64,000 bases of DNA from Streptomyces sp. NBC_01275 (GCF_026340655.1 NZ_JAPEOZ010000001.1:6386001-6450000); one strand, 5' to 3'; shown: positions 16,479 to 26,488, counted from the first letter of the stretch. Program-made: numbers and translations. The notes: a model not told the origin generated them from the letters alone.

Positions 16479-19400
16479 GTGAGCTCCTCTTTCTCCACCA
16501 GGCGCCTGCCGCACCCTCAGGGGCGACAGGGGAACCGTGGCGCTTACCGACTGGTGCGTACCCCGCCGGCCCAGGTGGATCCCCCTCGTCTGGACGCCGT
16601 ACAGCGCTCCGTGGTTGACCACGCCGCCGGTCCGCTGCTCGTCCTGGCCGGTCCCGGCACCGGGAAGACCACCACGCTCGTCGAGTCCGTGGCGGCCCGG
16701 ATCGCCCGCGGCGGCGACCCCGAGCGTGTCCTGGTGCTGACCTTCAGCCGCAAGGCCGCCGTCGAACTGCGCGACCGGATGGCGCTGCGCATGGGCGCCG
16801 CCCGCGCGCCCCAGGCGACCACCTTCCACTCGTACTGCTACGCCCTGATCCGCGCCCATCAGGACGCCGATCTGTTCGTGGAACCCCTACGACTGCTGTC
16901 CGGACCCGAGCAGGACGTGGCCGTCCGCGAGCTGCTCGCCGGCCAGCTCGACCTGCAACGCCTCGGCCTCGCGCATGTGCGCTGGCCGGACGAACTGCGC
17001 GCCTGCCTCACCACGCGCGGCTTCGCCGACGAGGTCCGCGCGGTCCTCGCCCGCAGCCGCGAACTGGGCCTCGGCCCCGGGGCCCTGGACGCCTTCGCCG
17101 GCCGCATCGGCCGCCCCGACTGGCGGGCCGCGGCCGCCTTCCTCGCCGAGTACCTCGACGTGCTGGACCTGCACGGCGTGATCGACTACGCCGAACTCGT
17201 CCACCGCGCGGTCCTCCTCGCCCACCGCCCCGAGGTCGGCGCGCGGCTCGCCGCGCAGTACGACGCCGTGTTCGTCGACGAGTACCAGGACACCGACCCG
17301 GCCCAGGTACGGCTGCTGCACGCTCTCGCCGGCGGCGGACGCACCCTCGTCGCCTTCGGCGACCCCGACCAGTCCATCTACACGTTCCGGGGCGCCGACG
17401 TGAACGGGATCCTGGACTTCCCGGACGCCTTCCCGCGCGTCGACGGCCGCCCGGCCCCCGTCGAGGTGCTGCGGACCTCCCGTCGCTCCGGCGCCGCGCT
17501 GCTGACCGCCACCCGGCTGCTGACCCAGCGCATGCCCCTGACCCGCCTCCCGGCGGACAAGGTCCGCGCCCACCGCGAGCTCGCCCCTGCGCGCGACGGC
17601 GGCCGCGCCGAGGTCTACACGTACCCGACGACCGGCACCGAACTGGACAACGTCGCCGACATCCTGCGCCGCGCCCATCTGGAGGACGGCGTGCCCTGGC
17701 GCGAGATGGCCGTCCTGGTACGCGCCGGCTCCCGTACGATCCCGACGGTCCGCCGCGCCCTCACCGCCGCCGGCGTCCCCCTCGACATCGACGGCGACGA
17801 CCTGCCCCTGCGCCACGAACCGGCGGTCGCTCCCCTGCTGACGGCCCTGCGGGCGGTGGCCACGGCGGAGGCGGCGGGACACTCCGCGGCAGCGGAGGAC
17901 GCCGGGGAAGCAGGGCACTCCGACGGGATGTCCGACGAGGACGCGGGTCACTCTGCGGAACAGGGCCGCTCTGCGGAACAGGGCCGCTCTGCGGAACAGG
18001 GCCGCTCCGCGGAGCCGGACGTCTGCTGGCTCGACACCGAGACCGCCCTGACCCTCCTCGCCTCCCCCCTCGCCGGCATGGACGCAGCCGACCTGCGCCG
18101 CCTCGGACGCGCCCTGCGCGAGGAGGAGCGTGCCGCGGGCAACCCGCTGCCGCCGCCGTCCGACGAACTCCTCACGCGCGCGTTGGCCGAGCCGGAGCGG
18201 CTCGTCACGCACGACCCGGCGTACGCGCGCGGCGCCCAGCGGCTGGGCGCGCTGCTCGCCAGGGCCCGAGAGCGCCTCGCGCGCGGGGGGACCGCCGAGG
18301 AGGCGCTGTGGGACCTGTGGGAGGGCACGCCCTGGCCCGCACGTCTGGAACGGTCCGCCCGGCGCGGCGGCGCGGCCGGCCGCAACGCCGACCGTGACCT
18401 GGACGCCGTCTGCGCCCTGTTCGCCACCGCCGCGCGCGCGGAGGAGCGCACCGGCGGCCGGGGCGCCCTGAACTTCCTGGCCGAGATCGAGTCCGAGGAC
18501 ATCGCCGCCGACACCCTCACCCGGCGCGCCGTGCGCCCCGACGCCGTACGCCTGATGACCGCGCACCGCGCCAAGGGACTGGAGTGGAGCCTGGTCGTCG
18601 TGGCCGGCGTCCAGGAGGGCCTGTGGCCGGACCTGCGCCGCCGCGGCTCCCTGCTGGAGGCCGACCGCATCGGCCGCGACGGACTCGCCGAGCCGCTCAC
18701 CCCGGGCGCGCTGCTCGCCGAGGAGCGCCGCCTGTTCTACGTGGCCGCCACCCGCGCGCGTGACCGTCTCGTCGTCACCGCGGTGAAGGCGCCCGCCGAC
18801 GACGGCGACCAGCCCTCCCGCTTCCTGACCGAGCTCGGCGTCGAGCCAAAGGACGTCACGGGCCGCCCGCGCCGCCCCCTGTCGGTCGCCGCGCTGGTCG
18901 CCGAACTGCGCGCCACGACGGTCGACCCACGCGCCTCGGCGCCCCTCAGGGAGGCCGCCGCCCGCCGTTTGGCCCGCCTCGCCGCGCTGAGCGACGAGGA
19001 CGGCCGCCCCCTGGTGCCGTCCGCGCACCCGTACCGCTGGTGGGGCATGTTCGAGCCGACCGAGAGCAAGATGCCGCTGCGCGACCGCGACCAGCCCGTC
19101 GTGCTCTCCGGCAGCGCCCTCGACCAGCTCGCCAACACCTGCGCCCTGCAGTGGTTCCTCGGCCGCGAGGTGAAGGCCGACGCCCCCGCGACCGTCGCCC
19201 AGGGCTTCGGAAACGTCGTGCACGTCCTCGCCGACGAGGTCGCCTCCGGGCACACCCCGGCCGACCTCGCCGTCCTCATGGAACGCCTCGACTCCGTGTG
19301 GAACGCGCTCGCCTTCGACGCGCCCTGGAAGTCCGCGCAGGAGAAGGAGCACGCACGCGTGGCGCTGGAGCGCTTCCTGGCCTGGCACATCGACACCGGC

Positions 19401-19907
19401 GGCGCCCGCATCGGCCGTACGCCGGTGGCCAGCGAGCACGACTTCGACGTCACCCTCGAAGCGGGCGACTACGAGGTGCGCATCCGCGGCCAGATGGACC
19501 GCGTCGAGGCGGACGGCGAGGGCCGCGCCTACGTCGTCGACTTCAAGACCGGCAAGCAGGCCCCGACCACGCGCGAGGTGGAGCGCCACCCCCAGCTCGC
19601 CGTCTACCAGCTCGCCGTCCGCGAGGGCGCCGTCGACGAGGCCTTCGAGGGCGTGCGCCCCGAATCGGGCGGTGCCGAACTCGTCCAGCTGCGCCAGGGC
19701 GCCGCCAAGCGGGACGGCGGGGACAGCCTGCCCAAGGTGCAGGCCCAGGAGCCGCTGGAGGGGGAGTGGGTCGGCGATCTGCTGGCCACGGCGGCCGGCA
19801 AGGTCCTCGACGAACGGTTCACCCCGACCACCGGCCAGCACTGCACCCACTGCGCCTTCCGCGCCTCGTGCAGCGCACGGCCAGAGGGACGGCAGGTGGT
19901 CGAGTGA
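16479..19907 (+). CDS. adnA: AdnA: helicase-nuclease subunit of the AdnAB double-strand-break resection machine
   Basis: Mycobacterial-type AdnAB unwinds and resects DNA ends for homologous recombination. The N-terminal UvrD-like motor has Walker A GPGTGKTT (near residue 58), motif II VDEYQDTD (near 267), QSIYTFRGAD (near 300) and the late motif VAATRARDRL. The C-terminal RecB-type nuclease shows GQMDRVEADG and VVDFKTGKQ. Four cysteines (CALQW upstream; HCTHCAFRASC at the end) resemble an AddB-type Fe-S clamp. At 1142 residues it is slightly longer than mycobacterial AdnA because of an Ala/Gly/Ser-rich insert near 465-515 with a HSAEQGR repeat. AdnA versus AdnB is assigned by order relative to mycobacteria. 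GTG 16479 has a modest ribosome site. Confidence 0.88.
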   Translation: MSSSFSTRRLPHPQGRQGNRGAYRLVRTPPAQVDPPRLDAVQRSVVDHAAGPLLVLAGPGTGKTTTLVESVAARIARGGDPERVLVLTFSRKAAVELRDRMALRMGAARAPQATTFHSYCYALIRAHQDADLFVEPLRLLSGPEQDVAVRELLAGQLDLQRLGLAHVRWPDELRACLTTRGFADEVRAVLARSRELGLGPGALDAFAGRIGRPDWRAAAAFLAEYLDVLDLHGVIDYAELVHRAVLLAHRPEVGARLAAQYDAVFVDEYQDTDPAQVRLLHALAGGGRTLVAFGDPDQSIYTFRGADVNGILDFPDAFPRVDGRPAPVEVLRTSRRSGAALLTATRLLTQRMPLTRLPADKVRAHRELAPARDGGRAEVYTYPTTGTELDNVADILRRAHLEDGVPWREMAVLVRAGSRTIPTVRRALTAAGVPLDIDGDDLPLRHEPAVAPLLTALRAVATAEAAGHSAAAEDAGEAGHSDGMSDEDAGHSAEQGRSAEQGRSAEQGRSAEPDVCWLDTETALTLLASPLAGMDAADLRRLGRALREEERAAGNPLPPPSDELLTRALAEPERLVTHDPAYARGAQRLGALLARARERLARGGTAEEALWDLWEGTPWPARLERSARRGGAAGRNADRDLDAVCALFATAARAEERTGGRGALNFLAEIESEDIAADTLTRRAVRPDAVRLMTAHRAKGLEWSLVVVAGVQEGLWPDLRRRGSLLEADRIGRDGLAEPLTPGALLAEERRLFYVAATRARDRLVVTAVKAPADDGDQPSRFLTELGVEPKDVTGRPRRPLSVAALVAELRATTVDPRASAPLREAAARRLARLAALSDEDGRPLVPSAHPYRWWGMFEPTESKMPLRDRDQPVVLSGSALDQLANTCALQWFLGREVKADAPATVAQGFGNVVHVLADEVASGHTPADLAVLMERLDSVWNALAFDAPWKSAQEKEHARVALERFLAWHIDTGGARIGRTPVASEHDFDVTLEAGDYEVRIRGQMDRVEADGEGRAYVVDFKTGKQAPTTREVERHPQLAVYQLAVREGAVDEAFEGVRPESGGAELVQLRQGAAKRDGGDSLPKVQAQEPLEGEWVGDLLATAAGKVLDERFTPTTGQHCTHCAFRASCSARPEGRQVVE
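17955..18013 (+). repeat. 18-bp tandem repeat inside adnA
   Basis: GCGGAACAGGGCCGCTCT is repeated about three times with a diverged fourth copy. It encodes SAEQGR repeats in a non-conserved insert between helicase motifs. Confidence 0.8.
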
Positions 19908-20012
19908 CCTACCGCACTGACCTACCGCGCTGACTGCGCCGACCTGCGCGTCTTCCACCCCTGAGGGCCGATTGGTCACCGACTGTCAGTGCCCGCCGCT
20001 AGCCTCGGCGAC

Positions 20013-23000
20013 ATGCCCGCCCGTATCAGCGATCCCGAGCAGCTCAAGGAGCTCCTCGGCATCCCGTTCACCCCGGAGCAGACGGCCTGCATCGTCGCGC
20101 CGCCCGCCCCGCAGGTGATCGTGGCCGGAGCCGGGTCGGGCAAGACGACGGTGATGGCCGCCCGCGTGGTGTGGCTGGTCGGCACCGGCCAGGTCGCCCC
20201 CGAACAGGTCCTCGGCCTGACCTTCACCAACAAGGCCGCCGGCGAACTCGCCGAACGCGTCCGCAAGGCCCTCGTCAGGGCGGGAGTGACCGACCCGGAC
20301 GTCATCGACCCCGACGACCCGCCGGGCGAACCGGTGATCTCCACCTACCACGCCTTCGCGGGCCGTCTGCTGACCGACCACGGCCTGCGCATCGGCCTGG
20401 AGCCGACCTCCCGGCTGCTCGCCGACGCCACCCGCTACCAGCTCGCCGCGCGCGTACTGCGCGAAGCCCCGGGCCCCTATCCGGCACTCACCCGCTCCTT
20501 CGCCGACCTGGTCAGCGACCTCCTCGCCCTCGACTCCGAGCTCGCCGAACACCTCGTACGGCCCGAGGACCTGCGCGCGTGGGACGCCGGGCTGCTGCGC
20601 ACGCTGGAGGGGGCCAAGCTCACCAACGCCGATCTGCGCAAGGTGCCCGAGACGGCCGCCGCCCGCCGTGAGCTCGCCGATCTGGTGCTGCGCTACCGGG
20701 CCGCGAAGCGCGCGCGGGACCTGCTCGACTTCGGCGACCAGATCGCGCTCTCGGCGCAGCTCGCGGACCTCCCCGACGTGGGCCGCATCCTCCGCGAGGA
20801 GTTCCGCGTGGTCCTCCTGGACGAGTACCAGGACACCTCGGTGGCCCAGCGCATCCTCCTCGCCGGCCTGTTCGGCGGCGGCACCGGCCACCCGGTGACC
20901 GCCGTCGGCGACCCCTGCCAGGCCATCTACGGCTGGCGCGGCGCCTCCGTCGCCAACCTCGACGACTTCCCCGAGCACTTCGCGCACGCCGACGGCCGCC
21001 CCGCCGCCCGGCAGGCGCTCAGCGAGAACCGCCGCAGCGGCGGCCGCCTCCTCGACCTCGCCAACGGCCTCGCCGAGCCCCTGCGCGCCATGCACGCGGG
21101 CGTGGAGGCCCTCCGCCCGGCTCCCGGCGCCGAGCGGGACGGAGTGGTCCGCTGCGCGCTCCTGACCACCCACGCCGAGGAGATCGACTGGATCGCCGAC
21201 TCCATCGCCCACCTCGTGAACACCGGCAAGGCGCCCGGCGAGATCGCCGTCCTGTGCCGTACGGCCACCGACTTCGCGGAGATCCAGGGGGCGCTGGTCG
21301 CACGGGACGTCCCCGTCGAGGTGGTGGGCCTGTCCGGTCTTCTGCACCTGCCCGAGGTCGCCGACCTGGTCGCCGTCTGCGAGGTCCTCCAGGACCCCGG
21401 CGCCAACGCCTCCCTGGTCCGGCTGCTGACCGGCCCGCGCTGGCGCATCGGCCCACGCGACCTCGCCCTCCTGGGGCGGCGGGCCCGTCTGCTCGTGTCC
21501 CACGCGCGCGGGAGCGACGGCGACGACCCGGACCGCCGGCTCGCCGAGGCCGTCGAGGGGGTCGATCCGTCCGAGGTGATATCGCTGGCGGACGCCCTCG
21601 ACACCTTCCTGGAGACCCCCCTGGACGGGACGGGGGACGACGACGGGCTGCCCTTCTCGCCGTACGCGCGCGTGCGCTTCGCCCGCCTCGCCGCCGAACT
21701 GCGCGATCTGCGCCGCTCGCTGTCCGACCCCCTGATGGACGTCCTGCACCGCGTCCTCGCCGTCACCGGCCTCGAGGTCGAGCTGTCGGCGTCCCCGCAC
21801 GCCCTGGCCGCCCGCCGCCGGGAGACCCTGTCGAACTTCCTCGACGTCGCCGCCGCCTTCGCGGCCGTCGAGAGCGAGGCGAGCCTGCTCGCCTTCCTCG
21901 GGTTCCTGCGCACCGCGGCCCAGTACGAGAAGGGCCTCGACAACGCCCTCCCCGGCGGCGAGAACACCGTCAAGGTGCTCACCGCGCACAAGTCCAAAGG
22001 CCTGGAGTGGGACGTCGTCGCGGTCCCCGGCCTGGTCACCGGCACCTTCCCCAGCGGCCAGGGCCGGGAGAAGTGGACCGCCCAGGCCAAGGTGCTGCCG
22101 CACGAACTGCGCGGCGACGCCGACACGCTCCCCGACCTCGAATCCTGGGACTCACGGGGCATGAAGGCCTTCCAGGAGGCCATGAAGGACCACCAGCACA
22201 CCGAGGAACTCCGCCTCGGCTACGTCACCTTCACCCGCCCCCGCTCCCTGCTCCTGGGCTCCGGCCACTGGTGGGGCCCCACCCAGAAGAAGCCCCGCGG
22301 ACCGTCCGCCTTCCTCCAGGAGCTGTACGACCACTGCACGGCCGGACACGGAGAGATCGAGGTCTGGGCGGACGCCCCCGAGGAGGACCAGGAGAACCCC
22401 GTTCTGCACGCGGCGACCGTCGACCAGGTCTGGCCGCTGCCCCTGGACGACGACGCCCTCGCACGCCGCCGCGCCGCCGCCGAGACCGTCCTCGCCCACC
22501 TGGAGGACCTCGCCTCGCACGAGGCCGGCCACCCCACCGCCACCCACGACCCGGACGCCCACGACGACCCCGACTGGCCCCCGCCGCCCGACGAGGACGA
22601 ACTCTCCTACGAGCCCCCGTACGACGAGGCGGACCTCTACGACGAGCCGGACTTTTACGACGGGGCAAGCCCTTACGACGAGGCAGGCCCGGTCGAGGAG
22701 AGCCCGGGCGACTGGGACGATTGGAGCGCCGACCGCCCCGCGTTCCCGCACCAGGCGACGGCCCCCGAACCCTCCGCCGCCCCCTCCGTCGAGCCCCGGC
22801 GCCCCCGTGCCCGGCGCCGGCCCCCTTTCACCCCCGAGGAGGCCCGCACCGTCGCCTCCTGGGACCGCGACCTCGACGCGCTCGCCGGAGAGCTCCAGCG
22901 CACCCGCCGAAGCGTCACGGACGTCCCCCTGCCGACGACGCTGACCGCCTCACAGCTGCTGCGCCTGGCCGCCGACCCGGACGGTTTCGCGCAGGAACTC

Positions 23001-23597
23001 GCGCGCCCCATGCCGCACCCCCCACAACCGGCCGCGCGCCGGGGCACCCGGTTCCACGCCTGGGTGGAGGCCCGCTTCGAGGCGTTGACGCTGCCCCTGC
23101 TGGAACCGGAGGAGCTGCCCGGCGGCGACGCCGAGATCGCCGACGAACGCGACCTGGAGGCCCTCAAGGAGGCCTTCGAGCTGACCGAGTACGCCCACCG
23201 CACGCCCTACAGGATCGAGACCCCCTTCCAACTGGCCCTCGCCGGCCGCGTCGTACGGGGCCGCATCGACGCCGTCTACAAAGAGGGCGACGGCGCCACG
23301 GCGACGTACGACATCGTCGACTGGAAGACCCACCGCGCCCATACCGCCGACCCTCTCCAGCTCGCCCTGTACCGGCTCGCCTGGGCCGAACAGCAGCGCG
23401 TGCCCGTGGAATCCGTCACAGCGGCGTTCCTCTATGTGCGCACCGGAGAGGTCGTGCGGCCCGCCGGTCTTCCCGACCGTGCCGCCCTGGAGCGCCTGTT
23501 GACGGGGGAAGAGGGCGTCCAGGACGACCGCGGAGGGCGTACCGCGCAAGTAAACGCCGCGCAAGGGCCCGGCGAGGATGTCGGTGCGGGCCGATAG
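20013..23597 (+). CDS. adnB: AdnB: second helicase-nuclease subunit of AdnAB
   Basis: Second motor-nuclease subunit (1194 residues). Walker A is AGAGSGKTT near residue 38, TFTNKAAGEL follows, motif II LDEYQDTS lies near 269, then QAIYGWRGAS and TAHKSKGLEWD. The C-terminal nuclease has RGRIDAVYKEG and DIVDWKTHRA. Residues about 850-910 form a very acidic Tyr/Asp/Pro linker with YDEADLYDEPDFYDGA-like repeats. ATG 20013 is preferred over GTG 19989: TAGCCT (20000-20005) sits 7 nt before it, the spacing of leaderless Streptomyces promoters, so adnB may also have its own promoter in addition to read-through from adnA. It replaces RecBCD/AddAB, for which no genes are seen here. Confidence 0.88.
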   Translation: MPARISDPEQLKELLGIPFTPEQTACIVAPPAPQVIVAGAGSGKTTVMAARVVWLVGTGQVAPEQVLGLTFTNKAAGELAERVRKALVRAGVTDPDVIDPDDPPGEPVISTYHAFAGRLLTDHGLRIGLEPTSRLLADATRYQLAARVLREAPGPYPALTRSFADLVSDLLALDSELAEHLVRPEDLRAWDAGLLRTLEGAKLTNADLRKVPETAAARRELADLVLRYRAAKRARDLLDFGDQIALSAQLADLPDVGRILREEFRVVLLDEYQDTSVAQRILLAGLFGGGTGHPVTAVGDPCQAIYGWRGASVANLDDFPEHFAHADGRPAARQALSENRRSGGRLLDLANGLAEPLRAMHAGVEALRPAPGAERDGVVRCALLTTHAEEIDWIADSIAHLVNTGKAPGEIAVLCRTATDFAEIQGALVARDVPVEVVGLSGLLHLPEVADLVAVCEVLQDPGANASLVRLLTGPRWRIGPRDLALLGRRARLLVSHARGSDGDDPDRRLAEAVEGVDPSEVISLADALDTFLETPLDGTGDDDGLPFSPYARVRFARLAAELRDLRRSLSDPLMDVLHRVLAVTGLEVELSASPHALAARRRETLSNFLDVAAAFAAVESEASLLAFLGFLRTAAQYEKGLDNALPGGENTVKVLTAHKSKGLEWDVVAVPGLVTGTFPSGQGREKWTAQAKVLPHELRGDADTLPDLESWDSRGMKAFQEAMKDHQHTEELRLGYVTFTRPRSLLLGSGHWWGPTQKKPRGPSAFLQELYDHCTAGHGEIEVWADAPEEDQENPVLHAATVDQVWPLPLDDDALARRRAAAETVLAHLEDLASHEAGHPTATHDPDAHDDPDWPPPPDEDELSYEPPYDEADLYDEPDFYDGASPYDEAGPVEESPGDWDDWSADRPAFPHQATAPEPSAAPSVEPRRPRARRRPPFTPEEARTVASWDRDLDALAGELQRTRRSVTDVPLPTTLTASQLLRLAADPDGFAQELARPMPHPPQPAARRGTRFHAWVEARFEALTLPLLEPEELPGGDAEIADERDLEALKEAFELTEYAHRTPYRIETPFQLALAGRVVRGRIDAVYKEGDGATATYDIVDWKTHRAHTADPLQLALYRLAWAEQQRVPVESVTAAFLYVRTGEVVRPAGLPDRAALERLLTGEEGVQDDRGGRTAQVNAAQGPGEDVGAGR

Positions 23598-23607
23598 GCT
23601 CGTGACC

Positions 23608-25020
23608 ATGAGCCATCCCGTTGACAGTGCCGTCAGCGCCGTCCGCACGTACATCGAGCAGCACCGCGCCGCCTTCCTCGACGACCTCGCCGAGTGGCTG
23701 CGCATTCCGTCGGTGTCGGCGCAGCCCGACCACGCCCCCGACGTACGGCGCAGTGCGGACTGGCTCGCCGCCAAGCTGAAGGAGACGGGCTTCCCGACCG
23801 CCGAGGTCTGGCAGACGCCCGGTGCGCCCGCCGTCTACGCGGAGTGGCCCTCCGGCGATCCCGCGGCGCCCACCGTCCTGGTCTACGGCCACCACGACGT
23901 GCAGCCCGCCGCCCGCGAGGACGGCTGGCACACCGACCCCTTCGAGCCCGTCGTCCGCGAGAACCGCCTCTACGCGCGCGGGGCGGCCGACGACAAGGGC
24001 CAGGTGTTCTTCCACACCCTCGGCGTCCGCGCCCACCTCGCCGCCACCGGCCGCACCGCCCCGGCGGTCAACCTCAAGCTGCTGATCGAGGGCGAGGAGG
24101 AGTCCAGCTCCCCGAACTTCCGCGCCTTGGTCGAGGAGCAGGCGGAGCGACTCGCCGCCGACGCCGTGATCGTCTCCGACACCGGCATGTGGTCCGAGGA
24201 CACCCCCACGGTGTGCACGGGCATGCGCGGTCTCGCGGAGTGCGAGATCCGGCTGTCCGGCCCCGACCAGGACATCCACTCCGGCTCCTTCGGCGGCGCC
24301 GTGCCCAACCCGGCCACCGCGGCCGCCCGCCTCGTCGCCGCGCTGCACGACGAGCACGCGCGCGTCGCCGTCCCCGGCTTCTACGACGGCATCGTCGAAC
24401 TGACCGACCGCGAGCGGGAGCTCTTCGCCGAGCTGCCCTTCGACGAGGACCAGTGGCTGCGCACCGCCAGGTCCCACGCCACCCACGGCGAGGCCGGGCA
24501 CACCACCCTGGAGCGCATCTGGGCCCGCCCCACCGCCGAGGTCAACGGCATCGGCGGCGGCTACCAGGGCCCCGGCAGCAAGACGATCATCCCGTCCTCG
24601 GCCTTCGTGAAGCTGTCCTTCCGGCTGGTCGCGGGCCAGGACCCCGAGCAGGTCGAGAAGGCCGTCCGCGCCTGGGCCGCCGCGCAGGTGCCCGCCGGCG
24701 TCCGCCACGAGATCGCCTTCAGCCCCGCCACGCGCCCGTGCCTGACCCCGCTGGACCACCCCGCCCTGCAGTCCGTGGTCCGCGCCATGGGTCGCGCCTT
24801 CGAAGGCCCCGTCCGTTTCACCCGCGAGGGCGGCTCAGGACCGGCCGCCGACCTCCAGGAAGTCCTCGGCGCTCCCGTCCTCTTCCTGGGCGTCTCCGTC
24901 CCCTCGGACGGCTGGCACGCCCCGAACGAGAAGGTCGAGCTGGACCTCCTCCTCAAGGGCGTCGAGACCACCGCGTACCTCTGGGGCGACCTGGCGGAGA
25001 ACTGGCGCCATGCGCCCTGA
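23608..25020 (+). CDS. M20 family dipeptidase
   Basis: A cytoplasmic zinc dipeptidase of the M20A/M20 CNDP-like group (470 residues). Metal ligands are visible in GHHDVQPA (near residue 92), RGAADDKG, and the catalytic EGEEESSSPN; the dimerisation lid contains GGYQGPGSKTIIP. ATG 23608 follows TAGGCT (23595-23600) by 7 nt, a leaderless arrangement, so the upstream in-frame GTG 23578 is rejected. In mycobacteria the same slot between adnB and nudC holds a potassium-channel gene; here a peptidase occupies it. No functional tie to repair is evident. Confidence 0.9.
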   Translation: MSHPVDSAVSAVRTYIEQHRAAFLDDLAEWLRIPSVSAQPDHAPDVRRSADWLAAKLKETGFPTAEVWQTPGAPAVYAEWPSGDPAAPTVLVYGHHDVQPAAREDGWHTDPFEPVVRENRLYARGAADDKGQVFFHTLGVRAHLAATGRTAPAVNLKLLIEGEEESSSPNFRALVEEQAERLAADAVIVSDTGMWSEDTPTVCTGMRGLAECEIRLSGPDQDIHSGSFGGAVPNPATAAARLVAALHDEHARVAVPGFYDGIVELTDRERELFAELPFDEDQWLRTARSHATHGEAGHTTLERIWARPTAEVNGIGGGYQGPGSKTIIPSSAFVKLSFRLVAGQDPEQVEKAVRAWAAAQVPAGVRHEIAFSPATRPCLTPLDHPALQSVVRAMGRAFEGPVRFTREGGSGPAADLQEVLGAPVLFLGVSVPSDGWHAPNEKVELDLLLKGVETTAYLWGDLAENWRHAP

Positions 25021-25176
25021 GCGCCTCGCGCGGTCCGGAGCGGACCCGCGCGCGGGGCACACTGGACCGACCGCCCCGCACCGCGCCACCGCACCCGCCC
25101 CGGTCGCCCCCTGCTGTACGTCCCGCTGAACCGCCCGCCGAAACAATCCGTTCCACCGGGGGAGTTGGAAGCACCC

Positions 25177-26121
25177 GTGACCACCTGGACCGATCAGAAC
25201 GCCGACCTACCCATCTCGCTCACCGCCCCGAGCGGCATCGACCGGGCCGCCCACCACCGGCTCGACGAGGCCTGGCTCGCGGCGGCGTGGAGCCACCCCA
25301 CGACGCGCTGCTTCGTCGTCTCCGGCGGCCAGGTCCTCATCGACGAGACGCCGGAGGGCCGGACCGAGCTCGTCATGACCCCCTCGTTCGAGGCCCCCCT
25401 CACCGAGGCGCACCGCTACTTCCTGGGCGCCGACGACGACGGCGTCAGCTACTTCGCCCTCCAGAAGGACGCGCTGCCCGGCCGTATCGACCAGTCCGCC
25501 CGCCCGGCCGGCCTGCGCGAGGCCGGACTGCTGCTGTCGCCGCGCGACACCGGCCTGATGGTGCACGCGGTCGCCCTGGAGAACTGGCAGCGGCTGCACC
25601 GCTTCTGCTCCCGCTGTGGCGAGCGCACGGTCATCGCCGCGGCCGGCCACATCCGCCGCTGCCCCGCCTGCGGCGCCGAGCACTACCCGCGCACCGACCC
25701 GGCGGTGATCATGGCCGTCACGGACGACGAGGACCGCATCCTGCTGGGTCGCCAGGTCCACTGGCCCGAGGGCCGCTTCTCGACCCTCGCCGGCTTCGTC
25801 GAGCCCGGCGAGTCCATCGAGCAGTCCGTGCGCCGCGAGGTCTTCGAGGAGGCCGGCGTCACCGTCGGCCAGGTCGACTACATCGCCAGCCAGCCGTGGC
25901 CGTTCCCGTCCAGCCTCATGCTGGGCTTCATGGCCCGCGCCACCTCCACCGACATCAACGTCGACGGCGACGAGATCCACGAGGCCCGCTGGTTCTCCCG
26001 CGACGAGCTCGGCGCCGCCTTCGAGTCCGGCGAGGTGCTGCCCCCGTACGGCATCTCGATCGCGGCCCGGCTGATCGAGCTCTGGTACGGCAAGCCGCTG
26101 CCGACGCGCAGCTTCATCTGA
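25177..26121 (+). CDS. nudC: NudC NAD(H) pyrophosphatase
   Basis: Hydrolyses NADH to NMNH and AMP and, in studied homologues, removes NAD caps from RNA. The N-terminal domain leads to a zinc ribbon (CSRCGE and CPACGA, near residues 145-165), then the Nudix box GFVEPGESIEQSVRREVFEE, followed by SQPWPFPSS, the signature that identifies NADH pyrophosphatases. At 314 residues it is typical. GTG 25177 is preferred (GGAAG 5 nt upstream); an in-frame TTG at 25165 is less likely. It is convergent with the mycoredoxin gene across a strong bidirectional terminator. Confidence 0.93.
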   Translation: MTTWTDQNADLPISLTAPSGIDRAAHHRLDEAWLAAAWSHPTTRCFVVSGGQVLIDETPEGRTELVMTPSFEAPLTEAHRYFLGADDDGVSYFALQKDALPGRIDQSARPAGLREAGLLLSPRDTGLMVHAVALENWQRLHRFCSRCGERTVIAAAGHIRRCPACGAEHYPRTDPAVIMAVTDDEDRILLGRQVHWPEGRFSTLAGFVEPGESIEQSVRREVFEEAGVTVGQVDYIASQPWPFPSSLMLGFMARATSTDINVDGDEIHEARWFSRDELGAAFESGEVLPPYGISIAARLIELWYGKPLPTRSFI

Positions 26122-26142
26122 GAACGACCTATCTGAGAACGA

Positions 26143-26183
26143 CATAGGGGTGGCCGTCCCGGACCGGGACGGCCACCCCTATG
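26143..26183. terminator. Strong bidirectional terminator, nudC / mycoredoxin
   Basis: A perfect 18-bp stem: CATAGGGGTGGCCGTCCC (26143-26160) pairs with 26166-26183 around a 5-nt loop. It serves both convergent genes. Confidence 0.9.
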
Positions 26184-26195
26184 TGCGTGAACCGC

Positions 26196-26438
26196 TTACG
26201 CGCCGACCTTCTGCTTCACCTGCGCCAGCGACGGGTTCGTCAGCGTCGAACCGTCGGCGAACAGCACGGTCGGCACCGTCTGGTTTCCGCCATTCGCCTT
26301 CTCCACGAACGCCGCGGACTCCGGGTCCTGCTCGATGTTGATCTCGGTGTACGCGATGCCCTCGCGCTCCAGCTGCTTCTTCAGCCGCTGGCAGTAGCCG
26401 CACCACGTGGTGCTGTACATCGTCACAGTGCCCAGCAT
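26196..26438 (-). CDS. mrx1: Mycoredoxin (Mrx1-like glutaredoxin)
   Basis: An 80-residue glutaredoxin-fold protein with the redox motif TTWCGYCQRL (CGYC, near residue 12) and TVPTVLFADGSTL (cis-Pro loop). In actinobacteria this family reduces mycothiol mixed disulfides. ATG 26438 has AAGGAG 11 nt upstream; longer in-frame starts add an unrelated Arg-rich leader. A sigma-R consensus promoter lies about 50 bp upstream, fitting induction by thiol oxidation. It sits between nudC and uvrD2 as in mycobacteria, but here it is on the opposite strand to both. Confidence 0.92.
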   Translation of the reverse strand: MLGTVTMYSTTWCGYCQRLKKQLEREGIAYTEINIEQDPESAAFVEKANGGNQTVPTVLFADGSTLTNPSLAQVKQKVGA

Positions 26439-26488
26439 GTCTCTCGGGCTCCTTCGGCAGGTCGGGGGACGGACTCTCGCAGGGAGAG

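Noticed and set aside
16887..22103. Long minus-strand frames opposite adnA and adnB
   Set aside because: Both overlap complete helicase-nuclease genes with intact motifs. The antisense translations are low-complexity.
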